Assembly (NCBI GenBank): GCA_037501455.1
Contig: CM074857.1
Location: 109,215,501 to 109,279,500, forward strand
DNA: 64,000 bases
Source: Lantana camara
Lineage: Eukaryota; Streptophyta; Magnoliopsida; Lamiales; Verbenaceae
Direction of reading: 5' to 3'
This document shows, piece after piece, positions 1-11,505 of the stretch. Within the stretch, counting starts at the first letter, position 1, and every line of letters starts with the position of its first letter. The notes under the pieces are model-generated. The model was not told where the DNA came from. It made no database searches and worked only from the letters and a program-made list of their open reading frames with translations. The translations under genes were made by a program, and so were the position numbers.

Positions 1-174
1 TAAATCAACTTATATCAAATATATAGATTGAATAACACTTAAATCAAATTATAAATAAATAAATATAAATTAAATCAAGTTATGACAATATAAATATAAT
101 TAAAGAGGCACAAATATGTGAAATAAATTCGCACGTGGTACAAACCTGTACATACGGAGACGTGGGGCGTCACA
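1..174 (-). mobile_element. Ty3/gypsy LTR fragment, 5' tip at 174
   Basis: Read on the minus strand, an LTR begins at 174 with TGTGACGCCCCACGTC and runs left out of the window. The same opening (TGTGACACCCCGTTCG) starts the LTR at 8229, and both are followed by a similar AT-rich stretch. TGTRAC/TGTGAC-CCCC starts are shared by all large gypsy LTRs in this window, which I assign to a Tekay/Del-like chromovirus group from their ends, tRNA-Met primer site and length. Only the first 174 bp are visible. Confidence 0.6.
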
Positions 175-289
175 CAACCGCTTTGTTGAGAAGCTCCGGG
201 AGGGCTAACACGTGATGAATGACAAATTGGACCGCCTTCTTGCCATTGCCGTTGCACAACAATCCCCACCGTGAAGCTTCTGTGCCCCC
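175..289. other. Unassigned spacer
   Basis: Short stretch between the minus-strand LTR tip and the Athila-like 3' region. No reading frame, repeat or structural RNA is recognised. Confidence 0.4.
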
Positions 290-1208
290 ACGCTTCAGGG
301 AAGTCCTCTTTATCCTTTCATTGGTTATTTGTGCTTTGAGGACAAAGTTTTTACTAGGTTTGGGGGGAGGAATAGCCTAGTTACTGTTTGGGCTAAGTTG
401 TACAAAAATTGCATATACTTTTAATGAATTGAATAGTGGGCAGTTTTTGGGGTGTATATACGAGGCTGTTTTTGGCATGCATATTGGCTATGAATTTAGG
501 CCTGATTTAGTAACATTTCATGAAGATATTTCTTATTTTTGGTGGTTGATTTTAATGCATATGTGGGGCTCTTTTTAGGATAAGTGTGGGGGAATTGAAA
601 TTCTGAATTTGGGACTGACCTGGGTGATTTTTAAGCCGAAATAACTGTTGCGTGACTGAATTCCTTGTGCTTTGCTTTGAATTGAGGATGTTGAGAATTA
701 TGAGAAACTTGCTCCTGTTTTGAATACTTTTGCTTAGGCTTGATCGTTGAATTTTTTGCTAGAGCGAGTTAGGCGATTAAATGCATGAAATTTTGTATGA
801 AGTTTGATGAATTAGTATGGTATCATGCCCTTATTTCTCGCACACAAATTGGATGGTTTAATGTACTTTGCTTAGGTAGAAAAGTTGTGTTTTTCAAGTA
901 AGGCTGAAAATTGATTAGAGTGCACCTTAGCTCCCTTTGAGGCGAAATGATTAGTTGACAATTGATTCGGGAAGTGACTTAAATGATTGTTGTCAGTATT
1001 TAGCCTTCTTATGATCTTTTCACTAAATAAAACATTTCGATTGACCCCGCTGAGCCCGAATGTTGTGCACATATTTTTTTCTTAGCTACGTTACAAGACA
1101 AATGCACAACATAATTTCCCTACCCCACTTTAATCACGTAATGCTTGCTCATTTTTGGGAATGAATTGTTAGATGTCTTAGATTCCTAGTTGCACCCTTG
1201 TGCTGAGT

Positions 1209-1400
1209 TGAAAAAAAAAAAAGAAAAAACAAAAAGAGAGAGAGAGATTGAACATTGCTGAAACGTGGAAAAATAGAAAAGTGATGAAAAGAAAAAGGGA
1301 AAAAGAAGTCGAGAAAGAAAAAAAAAAGAATGAGTTAAAAAAAAAAAGCAAAGAAAAAGAGTTGAGAAAAAAAAAGAAATGGAAAAAGTAAGAGTGTGCT
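1209..1400 (+). repeat. A/G-only (polypurine) tract in element 3' UTR
   Basis: About 190 bp almost entirely A and G with GAGA and AAAAAAG runs. A similar but shorter tract sits at the equivalent place (53948-54012) of the second Athila-like element, so it is a shared part of the 3' untranslated region rather than a random microsatellite. Confidence 0.7.
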
Positions 1401-1849
1401 TATGAGATGTTGAAAGTTCAACAGGGGTGGAGGGGTGGAGGGGATTAGCTGTAAAGAAAAAGGGAGTCCGGTAGATTAAAAGGGAAATACTATGAGTTTA
1501 TTTGAAAAATGTGAAAGCTTGGTGTGTTAGACACTAAATTCCAAAATTTCCTAACGTTTACCCAAGCCTACATTACAAGGTCGAAAGATCTATTGATCCC
1601 GAGTTATGAGTTGACTACATTAGTGGAGATTGGTGCGAAGGGTGCATTCGAAGTTAATAATCGGTACTTAGGCGAAAATCATAGACTAATCTATCTAGTC
1701 TTTGTATATTATCTCGTTCAATTCACACTACACTAACATGAGGGTATATTATTTATACTAATTGGTTGAAATTTGTACAATTGAGTATTGTGTTTGATGG
1801 GAGTGATGTTTCATTTGATTTTCATTTCCCTTGAGGACGAGTGAAAGAA

Positions 1850-1865
1850 CAAGTGTGGGGTAATT
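1850..1865 (+). promoter_or_regulatory. Polypurine tract (plus-strand primer site)
   Basis: The stretch CAAGTGTGGGGTAATT lies directly before the LTR start TGATAACATG at 1866. The same block precedes the 3' LTR of the other Athila-like element at 54500-54513. This is where plus-strand synthesis would be primed during reverse transcription. Confidence 0.6.
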
Positions 1866-3347
1866 TGATAACATGCTTAATCCTCGTATTTTTCATGTGT
1901 TTATGGTTATATTTTAGTGCTTAAATTGGATATATATTGGTGCCTTTGATGTGTTCTGTGATTTCTAGTACAACTGAGCTATTTGTATAATTTTGCAGAC
2001 TTTATGGGCCAAGTTGGTGAATTATAGCCTAATGTATTGTGTATGATGGTGTGGGGCTAGGCGAGTTGCCACCTGCGTGAAAGAGAGTTCAATTCATGCT
2101 TGAGTTGCTGAACTTTTATTGTGGCAGTGGGATTTAATAGTTGTTGGGCTAGGCGTGGAGTTGACTGCTGTCAATCCTTTTTCCTTGGAGAATTTGTGTT
2201 GCTGACTTGGGCCGAGGATTGAGAGGTTGGGAATTAATTGTGTCAACCCTTCAATGGAAGCAAAGTCTTGGGCAGCAAGTCGAATGCACGTATTTGAGTC
2301 CTATTTTGTTTAGGATTTGCTTAAAGATTTGGAGGCTCTATATTAACGTGATTGAGAGTAGATTGCATCTACTTCTACACCATCTCGAGCACGGCTGAGC
2401 GAGGGAGACTTGAAGGCAGTAGCTTTGGAAGGATTCATCGAGAGCCACCCTACAATTCTTCATAGTTCTTTTATTCTAGTTAGCCTATGTTTTTTATTTA
2501 TTTTATGTTTTCGGATTTTATGGCTATGTGTAGCTAAACTCTTAATACTTAGCTGGGGATTTATGATTCAGTCAAAAGATTGTGAGACCTAATTGTTCTT
2601 AATTTTCAATGCAATTCAAGTATTTATTAATTCTCCAAGTGTCGTGTTTATTGTGATTTATTTGCTTAGTGACAGGGCGCGATCATCTAAGTAGATTTAA
2701 TTGCATAGTGCTTTTCATGATGCATGAAGTTTATGGAATGCTTGATTGCTGTTTGTGGCGCATTAACGAGAAGGATTGGTTGCAGTTCTGAACTTGTTAA
2801 GGGAATTATTAATCAGATTTAAATCTTGCACGTGTAGTGACTTGGTTAATTCGGGTTAGTGTTTTCATAGATTTCAATACTGTCAGTTCATTCAATCCTG
2901 TCGAGTGTCTGTAGGGGTTGTGAAACTGATTAGGGAAGATAGTTGTCGTGTGTCTCTAGGCTATTCGAGAATTTAAGTGAAAACGAGGCGGAGTTGAGTG
3001 TCTCTATCTGCTATAGCTAGCCTATTTGAAATTATTGTTGCGTTCGTGATCGATGTGGAAAACTAAATTATGATCTCTAGTTAGGTGTTGTTCTCTCTAT
3101 TGGTTAATCCTATCTTTTAATGTGCTCAATGGTGTTCTTTCAATCTTAGCTTTAATTAATTACTTTTTAGTTTAACTAGTTAATAAACTCCAAACCCCCT
3201 ACTTTAACTTGTTATTTCTCGTGATTTTTCCTACAATTTAATTGAGTTAATTTATCCCAATCTCTGTGGTTCGACCCATTTGCGCTTTAGTCTGTTTTAG
3301 TCATAAATAGGATTTATATTTATTTTTGATGGATTCGACACCTGCCA
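1866..3347 (+). mobile_element. Athila-like 3' LTR
   Basis: Starts TGATAACATGCTTAATCC after the polypurine tract and probably ends at ...TTCGACACCTGCCA (3347), about 1.48 kb. The terminal 'ctctgtggttcgaccc' block is a familiar end of plant Athila-group LTRs. No second copy lies in the window, so both borders are inferred from motifs. It differs in sequence from the 46489-55961 LTR family. Confidence 0.55.
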
Positions 3348-3911
3348 GTACATACGTTCAAAAGTTAAGCTCACATACGGCTATACATATAGCTTTCGTA
3401 ATCCAAAACAGATTCAAAAGGTCATCAAAGTATTATGCATAACACATATTTAGCTATATAAGTAGTATAGTCACATGCAGGCTTAAAACAATCACACAAG
3501 GGTTGTAGGTCATTTAACTAAAATGAAAATCCTAAACCTCACCTTGAAAATAATCAGAAGTGAACCAAAGGTACCAAACAAGACCTACACCTCGGGTTCA
3601 ATGTCCTCTGGAAGTGGCTCTGTGACAAACAAACACAAAACTGAGACTTGGACTCGATTATGAACCAATTAGACGCATGACAATGCGAAAGAATGCAATG
3701 CATATGAGATAAGTTCACATAACGAGCAAATACGTTCATACACATATTACCAATCAAATTCATGAATTCTAAGGTAAAATAAATCATATAATTGCATACA
3801 CGATTTAAATTAACATATAAGGTAAGTTCACGTAACGGGGACATGCTTGGGGAAGGAAGAAATGAACCAACAAAAGAAAACAAAGTTTAGATAAAAAATT
3901 CATGCCAAACA

Positions 3912-4078
3912 TAGCGTCGCAGCCGCTATAAATTTTCACACAAAACCATCGCGGCAGCGACAGATAAATTGAAACACTCCTCAAAAATCCTCGCGTCCGC
4001 TATTAATTTCAATACAAAATCGTCGCGGCCGCGATGAATAAATCGAAATAAACCCCAAAAATCCTCATGGCCGCTATA
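3912..4078 (-). repeat. Palindrome cassette (CGCGGCCGCG type), distal half
   Basis: Five GC-rich near-palindromic words in AT-rich surroundings, including TCGCGGCCGCGA at about 4022 and variants such as GCGGCAGCG and GCGTCCGC. This is the distal half of the cassette of the minus-strand LTR that starts at 8229; the solo LTR inserted inside the cassette separates it from 7107-7168. Confidence 0.65.
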
Positions 4079-4110
4079 TGTAATATCCTGATTTTTTGGG
4101 CTTACAGGTA

Positions 4111-4118
4111 TGACGTCA
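4111..4118 (+). promoter_or_regulatory. TGACGTCA palindrome in LTR A
   Basis: A perfect TGACGTCA (C-box/CRE type, the class bound by plant bZIP factors) begins at base 33 of LTR A. LTR B has the identical octamer at the same offset (8434). Binding is inferred from the motif only. Confidence 0.45.
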
Positions 4119-5249
4119 CAGGTGTGATACGTGCATAATTTATTTATACACTTATTTGTTAATACTGTTTTGATGTTATATGAACATATTTGAATTAGGT
4201 TTTGAGCTTTGAATATGAGTTTTGAACGTTTATGACTACTTGACTTTGAACTTGAGCTATATGAATTCGAATTCAATTCTGATTTTTGTAAAATTTTGAT
4301 ATGCATGAAATACATGAGTTATGAACATGATAATATGCTTGTTATGTGATTTTGAATTTATTTGGTTTATTTTTTGGCTCGTTTTGTTTAACGGAACCTA
4401 AAGAGGCTAAAGGGCATTTAGCGCACCTTGGGTTCCGGGCGACGTAACTTGGGCTCGGGAATTCGGATTCGAATTCCATCACCTCCACTGGACTTGTTTT
4501 GATGATTCGGAGCCAATGCAACAAGGCTCACCATTTTCTAAGTCTGTTTGGACTTGCAAAATTTTGCCCGAACCGAACACCTCGTATCGGAAGTACCATC
4601 TTTGACTAAAATAGCCATAACTTTTTCAATTCAATACCTTTTTGACTAATTCTTGGGTCCACATTCCACTCACTTGCCTATCTACCTCTCTCTCTCATCT
4701 CTATTTCATTTCAACCACAAGAAAGAGGGAAAAAGTTACTGAAAATTGAGACCAAGAGGAGAAGAAGGAAGAAAGAAGAGAAACTATTCATCCTTGGTGA
4801 TTTTGAGCCCTTATCACCTTCAAATATCTTTCAACTCAAGAGGTAAGATAATATTTGTGTTCTCCATCCCTTTGTGATCATTTTAAGAATAATTTTGCAA
4901 GATTTCTCCATGATTTGAGCATTCTATGGCATATATGATAAATAGTGAGGGTTTAGAGAATTTTGATGGTTCTAGCATGATTCCTTGTGAAATCTTTTGA
5001 TGTGTAGCATGTAATATAATCCTAAGACATCATTTATGACTTATATGAACTTGCTTTAAGTGGTAGATGAGAATTCATGAGTTTGCCACTAATGAGTTTT
5101 GAAGGATTTGCTTGAACTTGACCACTTTTCACTTGTATCTTGTGTTGCTGCGAATTTGGACCATATTTTGGCTTGTATTGCATGAATTCTTGCTGCCCTA
5201 ACTTACCTATATGTGTTAGGTTGATGTTAGTATGGTTTGATTTGAGTAG

Positions 5250-5402
5250 GTTAACGAGTATTAGTCCCTCGGCCCTGGTCTCTAACCCTCCTAACGAGGG
5301 TTAGTCCCCCTTAGTGTTTTTGAGGGGTAATGACCGTTAGTCCAGGTCTGAGCTTCTGGCCTGGCTAACGGCCATTAGGGCTAAGAAGAAGTTAGCCCCT
5401 CT
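5250..5402 (+). repeat. Palindrome cassette (CTAACG..CGTTAG type)
   Basis: Contains several short inverted repeats built on TTAACGAG..TTAG, CTAACGAGGGTTAG, TAATGACCGTTAG and CTAACGGCCATTAG. It starts 1172 bp into LTR A and 408 bp after the candidate donor at 4843. LTR B and LTR C have different palindromes at nearly the same offset. Confidence 0.65.
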
Positions 5403-7106
5403 CTTGTGTGTGTTTGTGTTGTTTGTTGTTTTCTTTGCTTTGTTTACTTGTTCTTTTACCCCGTATGTGACTTATATGTATTATGAACATGTTGTATTAT
5501 GTTTTATAAGCATTGTATTAAATTTATGGGTCATTTTGATATGAAACGTGCAAGATATGATCACTTATGCCCTAATTATCACCTTGTTGCATTTCATACG
5601 TATCATCCGCATTCATATGCATTTTCCAAATGTCTAATTGGTTCATATTGAGTGTAAGAGTGTCTTTTGTTGTTTGTTTTTCACAGTGGACCTTCCCGCA
5701 GTTGCTCCTTAGAATCCGATCTACACCCTTTTGTCACCATTACACATATTCAAGGTTAGGTTTTGTTCTTTCAGTTATATTGACCTACAATCCCTTGTGT
5801 TTTGAAGCCCGCATGCGAAATATTTATATTATATGATAGATATGTGTATGATATGTACTTTGAGGGCTTGTCCCATTTGCTATAAGACTTTGAAAATGAT
5901 TTGTATACGTATATAAGCTATTATTCGTTTGATTTGAAAACCTTTGATAAGTGTGTATGTATAAGTGAGATTTGAGCTTTGAAAGATATGCTTTGTTGGA
6001 ATATGATTTGAACTTCGATTTGGGCCCCGGAGAGTGGTATGGCAACTCAGGACGACCGTGGGGTCGTCGAGCTCTCCCATCAACACTTTCCTTTGAGAGT
6101 CTCTCCCAACCTTAGGAGGTTGAGGAAGGGTGTTTCTCTTGAGCACGTGGAAGCAACCGCTGAAGGTTTCAAGGACGTAATTAAACCTTGTCTCGTGTGA
6201 ATTTGAACGATAGTTAGGGCCGTTAACCCTTCTATCACCCAGAGAAAGGATGGTTTCTGATTTATGATTTCGATTTATGAATATGTCTTTGAATAAGAGA
6301 AGTTGGGAAGGAGGACTCGTACTCGCCGAATTAGTGTGACTTTGAACGAATCTATGAAATGGGTATGGATTTCTAATTACCTAAAATTGGCTATTTTGGC
6401 CTATGGCCCTTAACTCTTTAAGGTATATATCTCTATATCACGGGAAATGTTTTAGCTTGCAAAAACCATCCCCGGTTCATGGATCTTTATGAATATTGAT
6501 AAGTGTTTTGCTCTATACGTAGTATGGGTGCGTGTGTTAGCCCCCTCACTAGTCATTAGGACTGACCCTCATTGTTGTTTCTCTTTTTCCCTTTTCTTTG
6601 AGTTGCAGATACAATCAGAGGTCGAGCTAGGCGGTAAGTGGTCGTCGTATCTTACTTGTGGTTTAGCTCGAGTCTCATTTGCATTGTAGTGGATTTCTTA
6701 GCTTTAATACTTATGATCTATTTTGAGGATATGTATTGTGGTTACTTTGTCACTTAGATTATTATTTTGGGCCCGGATGGGCGTTGTACATTTGTATATG
6801 GAACTAATATGCTCACTTAACTTATGTTGGTATATATGTTGATCTTGGGATTATGCTATGAACTGTTTAATCGCTTCCGCTATATTCTCGTTATATTATG
6901 CACTCTGTTTGAGGGTCTAGTCTACCTAGCTTAGGAGTGTGTTTTGTTTGTTACCTGTTCGCTATTGTTTGATACGTGTGCAGACTCTCCATTTCGTTTC
7001 ACGTGTCGAACTCTAGTGCAGGAGATGTGGTGCCCATCGTTCGGGGTGCTACACTACACAAAACAACTAAAAAGCTTCACGCTGTGAAGAGGGTTCAGAG
7101 TGCCTC

Positions 7107-7168
7107 TGTAATGGTCCCGCGGCCGCGATCGTTTTATGCAGAAAATGGTCGCGGCCACGACCCCTGTA
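7107..7168 (-). repeat. Palindrome cassette (CGCGGCCGCG type), proximal half
   Basis: Contains CCGCGGCCGCGATCG (about 7118) and GGTCGCGGCCACGACC (about 7149). The cassette begins about 1060 bp into the minus-strand LTR and 435 bp after its candidate donor. The rest lies at 3912-4078, beyond the inserted solo LTR. Confidence 0.65.
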
Positions 7169-8433
7169 CAGACGCAGCAGAAATAGCAGATTCAAGACAA
7201 CAAGAACAGGGCAAGTTCAAAGCTTCAAACACAGCAATAACAACACCCAAAAGACTCAGGCATAAACTCATGAATACATGCTTTAACATATTGAGTCATC
7301 AAAAGAGTAAGAACTTTAGAATGTCTCGAATTACCATTTTCATGCTTTAAACCTCCATTAATGGCATATATAAAATTCTCCAACTACCAATCTATATTTC
7401 ACCATAAATACAACCATCTAATGCATATAAACAGTTACCAATTCATATCATATGATTTAACTCAAGTTTCATACCAAAATTTCCAAAATCACATAAACAC
7501 TAACTATTCATGCTCATACTCATACTCATGCATATTCAAGCTTAAAACATGGAATTAATGGATCAAACGAAAGCTAGAAAAATGGAGAACACGTTGTCTA
7601 CCTTAGCTTGAAGAAATGGTGGAGAATGGTGGTGACTTGAGCTCTTTAAGGTTCAAAATGGCAATGGCTTTGAGCTTGCTCTCCTTGCTTTTCTTTCTTA
7701 GTTTGGTATGTTTAGTGAGGAGAGGAAAATGGGTAAATTTCAGACTTTAAGGTTGAATTATCCGATCCGGTCAGATCGGATTTTCAAACGGTAGGGGGTT
7801 CAAACGACTTCCAAAAAATATAAGGTCGAAAGGAATCCAACGACGAACTCAGATTTTGAATCCGAATTCCTTAACTCAAGTTAGCCGAGAAACGGCTGAA
7901 AACATCGTATTTACAAATAGGTCTCTAAACTTTTAGATGAAGTTAAATAGGTCCAAAACCTATTTTCAAATTAACCCCTAAACATTTAAATACCAAACAA
8001 TTACATCCATATAACATATAAATCACTCCAAATCATATAGTTAGCATGCTTAACAATAAATTCATATCATAACAATTCCAAACATATAATTTCATAACAA
8101 TTCATCAATTAAACAATTTAACTTAAATAAACAAGTTAATTGTCTCAAGATACAATCAAAATACATATGTTCATAAATTAAACTCACATGAGGCACGAAC
8201 CTGCACGTACGAACGAACGGGGTGTCACAATAGCCTTCTCGTATGTTCTCTCTCCTACCACTGCAACGGAACCCCTAGAGTTCTTTGAAGAGAAACCTCC
8301 GAATTCCACATACAAGGATTTTGGGAATCAGTGGCTAAAGATTCTGATTCTACCACTTGCTTTTTTCCACGTGGAGGTCTAACCGCCAGAGAGGGGACAC
8401 CTGTGATGCCCCGTTCGTTTAGCCATACAAGTA

Positions 8434-8441
8434 TGACGTCA
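8434..8441 (+). promoter_or_regulatory. TGACGTCA palindrome in LTR B
   Basis: Same octamer at the same offset (base 33) as in LTR A although the surrounding sequence has diverged, which suggests it matters for LTR transcription. Confidence 0.45.
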
Positions 8442-9559
8442 CGAGTGAGCCATGTGCATATTTAAATTCATTATTTATGCCCTTACATGCTTAACTTACG
8501 ATATAAGTGACAATTAATGATTTAAATACTTGAACTTGATTTATTTGCCCTATGACTTTGAATATGATTCGTTTGAATTTGAATTTGATTTTCAAACTTC
8601 ATAATATGTGAACTACTCGAATTATATGTTTTATGAAAGTTTTTATATGTTAGTTATATGCTTTGGGACTTATTTGATGGGGGTCTTGGACCTCTTTGGC
8701 AATTTTTAGAAGTTTAGGGCCTAAAATGTAATTAGGGCATTTTAGGGTCCTTTTCGGATAACTTGACCTCGGGAATTTAGATTTGAATTCTGACTCCACC
8801 ATTGAATTCGTTTTGACGATTTGAGTCCAACGGAACTAGCCTTGTATTTTTCTAAAGCTATTTGAACCCCCATTTGGCTGATTATCCGATCCGAACGGAC
8901 CGTATCACTTGAACCTATCCGTTTTCACTTGACCCTACCCGTTTTTAGCTGTAAAATAAAAAAAGAGCTGAACATCAATCCTTTTTCCACCCTATTTGAT
9001 CGATCAACACTAAAGAGAAAAGAGATAGGAGAACCTCCAAGCCCTAGCTTCACCCGACCACTTCAAGCTCAAGTTTTGCCTCCTCCGATCACTTCTCCAG
9101 CGAACTAAGGTTAGATTCCGACTCCTTGCAATGTGAGCTTTCATTCTATCCGATTATTTCTTCTTAAAACCTTGGATTGATACCTACATAGAAGAGATGA
9201 TGAATAGTGTCCTTGAATGAAAATTTGATCCCATGACTTTAATCTTGAACTATTAACTCTAAATATGATATATGCCATTCTTTTGAGCTATTATGATGCA
9301 TTCATGAAGGAATCTTGGTTGTTGCATGAATTTCCATGGGTGAAGCTTCATATATATGTTAATGGAAACTTTTTAAATACTTGACTAATTGAGCTTTTGA
9401 TATGATTATGTGACTAAGCATGCTTGAATGATCATAAATCCATGATTAGGGATAATTATTGCATGAGAATTTGTTGCCTTGTTGCTGTCGGTTGCCTTGC
9501 CCTATGTTTTCTTTCATTTAGCCATAGAGATGGCTGAAATTAGAGCTTCTTCACTACCT

Positions 9560-9656
9560 TAAGTCACCCCCGTGACTGGTTTTTGCCTTGGAGGGAGTCA
9601 CACCCGTGACTGGGTTTGGGGCTGAACTCCTGGACTTAGTCACCCCCATGACTGAG
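9560..9656 (+). repeat. Palindrome cassette (GTCAC..GTGAC type)
   Basis: Three units: AGTCACCCCCGTGACT, AGTCACACCCGTGACT and AGTCACCCCCATGACT. Each has AGTCAC/GTGACT arms (ATGACT in the third) around a C-rich loop. The cassette starts 1159 bp into LTR B and 450 bp after the candidate donor. Confidence 0.75.
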
Positions 9657-11505
9657 GATACATAGGAAGGGACACCGTTAATCATTCAAATGATCTTGGA
9701 TTGAGCTGAAATTTTAACACAATCAACCTCTTTGAGTGTAAAACACTCTCCATTTTACGGCTTGTTAATATCTAATCTGGTTTGGGAGATATGATAATTT
9801 TATTTCGGTGTTTCCAGTTTACCAATTTTCATCTTTCAACCGAATTCAAACCTACGCCATTTTTGGACCACGTTAAACCACAATTCGAGCCATACGCCTT
9901 TGGAAATAACTAATTGTCTAGTTTCTTTTCCAACAATCAAAACTTAATTTGAATTTCTCAAACTTGAGATATGCCCGTTTTTCTATAGCTTGTGCAATTC
10001 GAAAAACTTTCAGCTTTGGCCCCATCTCACCCCGGAACCCCCTTCTCGTGTTTTTCTTCTTTTTTCTTGTACCTTTCTACCCCCAAACTTGTTGATAACT
10101 TTTTATATCATGCTTGAGTGTATTTATTTGATCTTTTATGCAACTTAAGTGGCTTGAGTTATGTGAATTTCGTACACAAATCACATGTGCACTTTGTTAT
10201 ATGTTTTGATGTTGTGCTAGACATTAATTGTGCACATAAACTTCTTCTTAACGTGTTTTAAGCTTATGGATACATACAATGTGATATAATGCGATGTATT
10301 ATGTGTTTATTTGATGGGTTGTGTGTTTAATTGACGTGTTGTTTATGTGAGAACATGTTAAATGATTCAATATGTCTAAGTGTTAAAACGTATATGACTT
10401 GCATTGCATTATTTGCATCCATATGCATTCGCCGAGCGTCTCTATGGTTCATATTGATTCTAAGTTTGTCTTTTGGTGTTTGCTTTTTCCAAAGGAGCAT
10501 CCCGTAGGTGACGAGATCGCTCCGTAGGTGTTGGTTTTGTTCTCTTTTGTCCGGCTATGTTGATAAGGTGAGGTTTTCTTTCTTTTAGTTAATTCGACCT
10601 ACAACCTTATATGAGTTTTGAGCCTGCATGTGACTTATGTATATATATGTATAGATATGTGTTGGATATGTACTTTGGTACTTTTGTTATATTTGATCTT
10701 ATAAGTTTAAATTCGATTGTTTTGGCTTGTGACGGGTAAGTATGTATATGAATTGTATGAGGGACATGTATATGTTGTTGTTGACATGCTTATGTTTTAT
10801 TTCATTGCTTCCGTACTCGTATGTTTAATCGTTTCGCACTCTGTCTGAGGGTCTACACTGCCTAACTTAGGTGTGATTTTACTTGTCTCCCATTCACTAT
10901 GGTTTGGCGCGTGTACGAACTTTCCATTTTGTTACATGTGTTGGGCATTAGTGTGGGGGATATGGTGCCCTCCGCTCGGGGTGCTACAACACCACTACCA
11001 GATTCCACTACGTCTCTGAAACCCAAATAAGAATTAATAAGGATTCCAAAGTTTGAAGACTGAGGTTGGGTGGGCAACACAGGATTCTTGTTCTTTGGCG
11101 CCATCGTTGTTTGGAGAAAGAGAAGAAAATGGAATGATGGAAGAAATTCGAGTATAGAGACGTACTCAAATTAAGAAGGGTTACCACCTACTCGTCCGTC
11201 AATCACAAGTTGCATCTCACGAGCAACAAGGTTGACCACCACGAATTTCGTGATAATTGACCTGGGGGCTTATAATAGGGGGATATCTCGAGCTACCAGG
11301 TAGTACCACGTGTTGCCACATTGCGATGATCTGGGAACCAACCTGGACATTCACATGGCGTCGGATGCTCCGACCCACTACCCTATTCTTGACTCAGGAC
11401 TTAGAGTGTGGGACATTTCTTCAAAGCCTCCCTCGATCGAGGTGATCTCTCGATCAGGTGCCCCTCGAACGGACGGTCGAATCGACCCAAAGTGTCAGGT
11501 ATAGA

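Larger units (their letters stand above)
290..3347 (+). mobile_element. Athila-like Ty3/gypsy element, 3' part only
   Basis: Contains the non-coding region that follows the last ORF of an Athila-like element, a polypurine tract and a 3' LTR. It parallels 53290-54513 of the fuller element: both share a GCTAGARCGAGTTAGGC-type block, a 'ttgaccccgctgagcc' block, a long A/G tract, a 'cctacattacaag-tcgaaaga' block and an 'aagtgtggggnaattt' tract before the LTR. No coding part and no 5' LTR are in the window, so the left edge is approximate. It abuts a minus-strand gypsy LTR at 3348. Confidence 0.6.
4079..7053 (+). mobile_element. Solo LTR A, Ty3/gypsy (Tekay/Del-like)
   Basis: A complete LTR, TGTAATATCC...GGGGTGCTACA, 2975 bp. 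It is flanked by CTATA (4074-4078) and CTACA (7054-7058), a 5-bp target-site duplication with one difference. There is no primer site after it and no polypurine tract before it, so it is a solo LTR left by unequal recombination. It contains TGACGTCA at position 33 of the LTR, a candidate donor at 4843, a palindrome cassette at 5250-5402, a candidate acceptor at 6607-6608 (TTTCTTTGAGTTGCAG), and GCTAGGCGG at 6626. Confidence 0.8.
3348..8229 (-). mobile_element. Ty3/gypsy LTR, split by a solo LTR
   Basis: On the minus strand the LTR starts at 8229 (TGTGACACCCCGTTCG), runs to 7054, is interrupted by the plus-strand solo LTR at 4079-7053, and continues from 4078 to about 3348, where it meets the Athila-like element. 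The 3' terminal ...GGGGTGCTACA is missing, so it is truncated. It has a candidate splice donor at 7600-7601 (CTAAG/GTAGA) and the GC-rich palindrome cassette described separately. Confidence 0.6.
8402..10988 (+). mobile_element. Solo LTR B, Ty3/gypsy (Tekay/Del-like)
   Basis: A complete LTR, TGTGATGCCCCG...GGGGTGCTACA, 2587 bp, with a perfect 5-bp target-site duplication ACACC (8397-8401 and 10989-10993). It is a solo LTR: nothing internal is attached. It has TGACGTCA at base 33, a candidate donor at 9110-9111 (CTAAG/GTTAG) and a palindrome cassette at 9560-9656. It is shorter than LTR A and appears to lack the acceptor and GCTAGGCGG segment; TGCCTAACTTAGG near 10861 is what remains of the distal arm. 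Confidence 0.85.
8230..11104 (-). pseudogene. Antisense ORF remnant next to a Tat-like LTR
   Basis: A minus-strand frame begins with ATG at 11104 (MAPKNKNPVLPTQPQ...) and is interrupted by solo LTR B (8402-10988). Reading on past the insertion from 8401, the frame stays open for about 45 codons and then meets a stop, near 8270. I do not recognise the product. Its place just before a plant-Tat-like LTR on the opposite strand fits the antisense ORFs known in Tat-clade elements, but that is inference. The remaining bases of this span are the inserted LTR. Confidence 0.3.
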
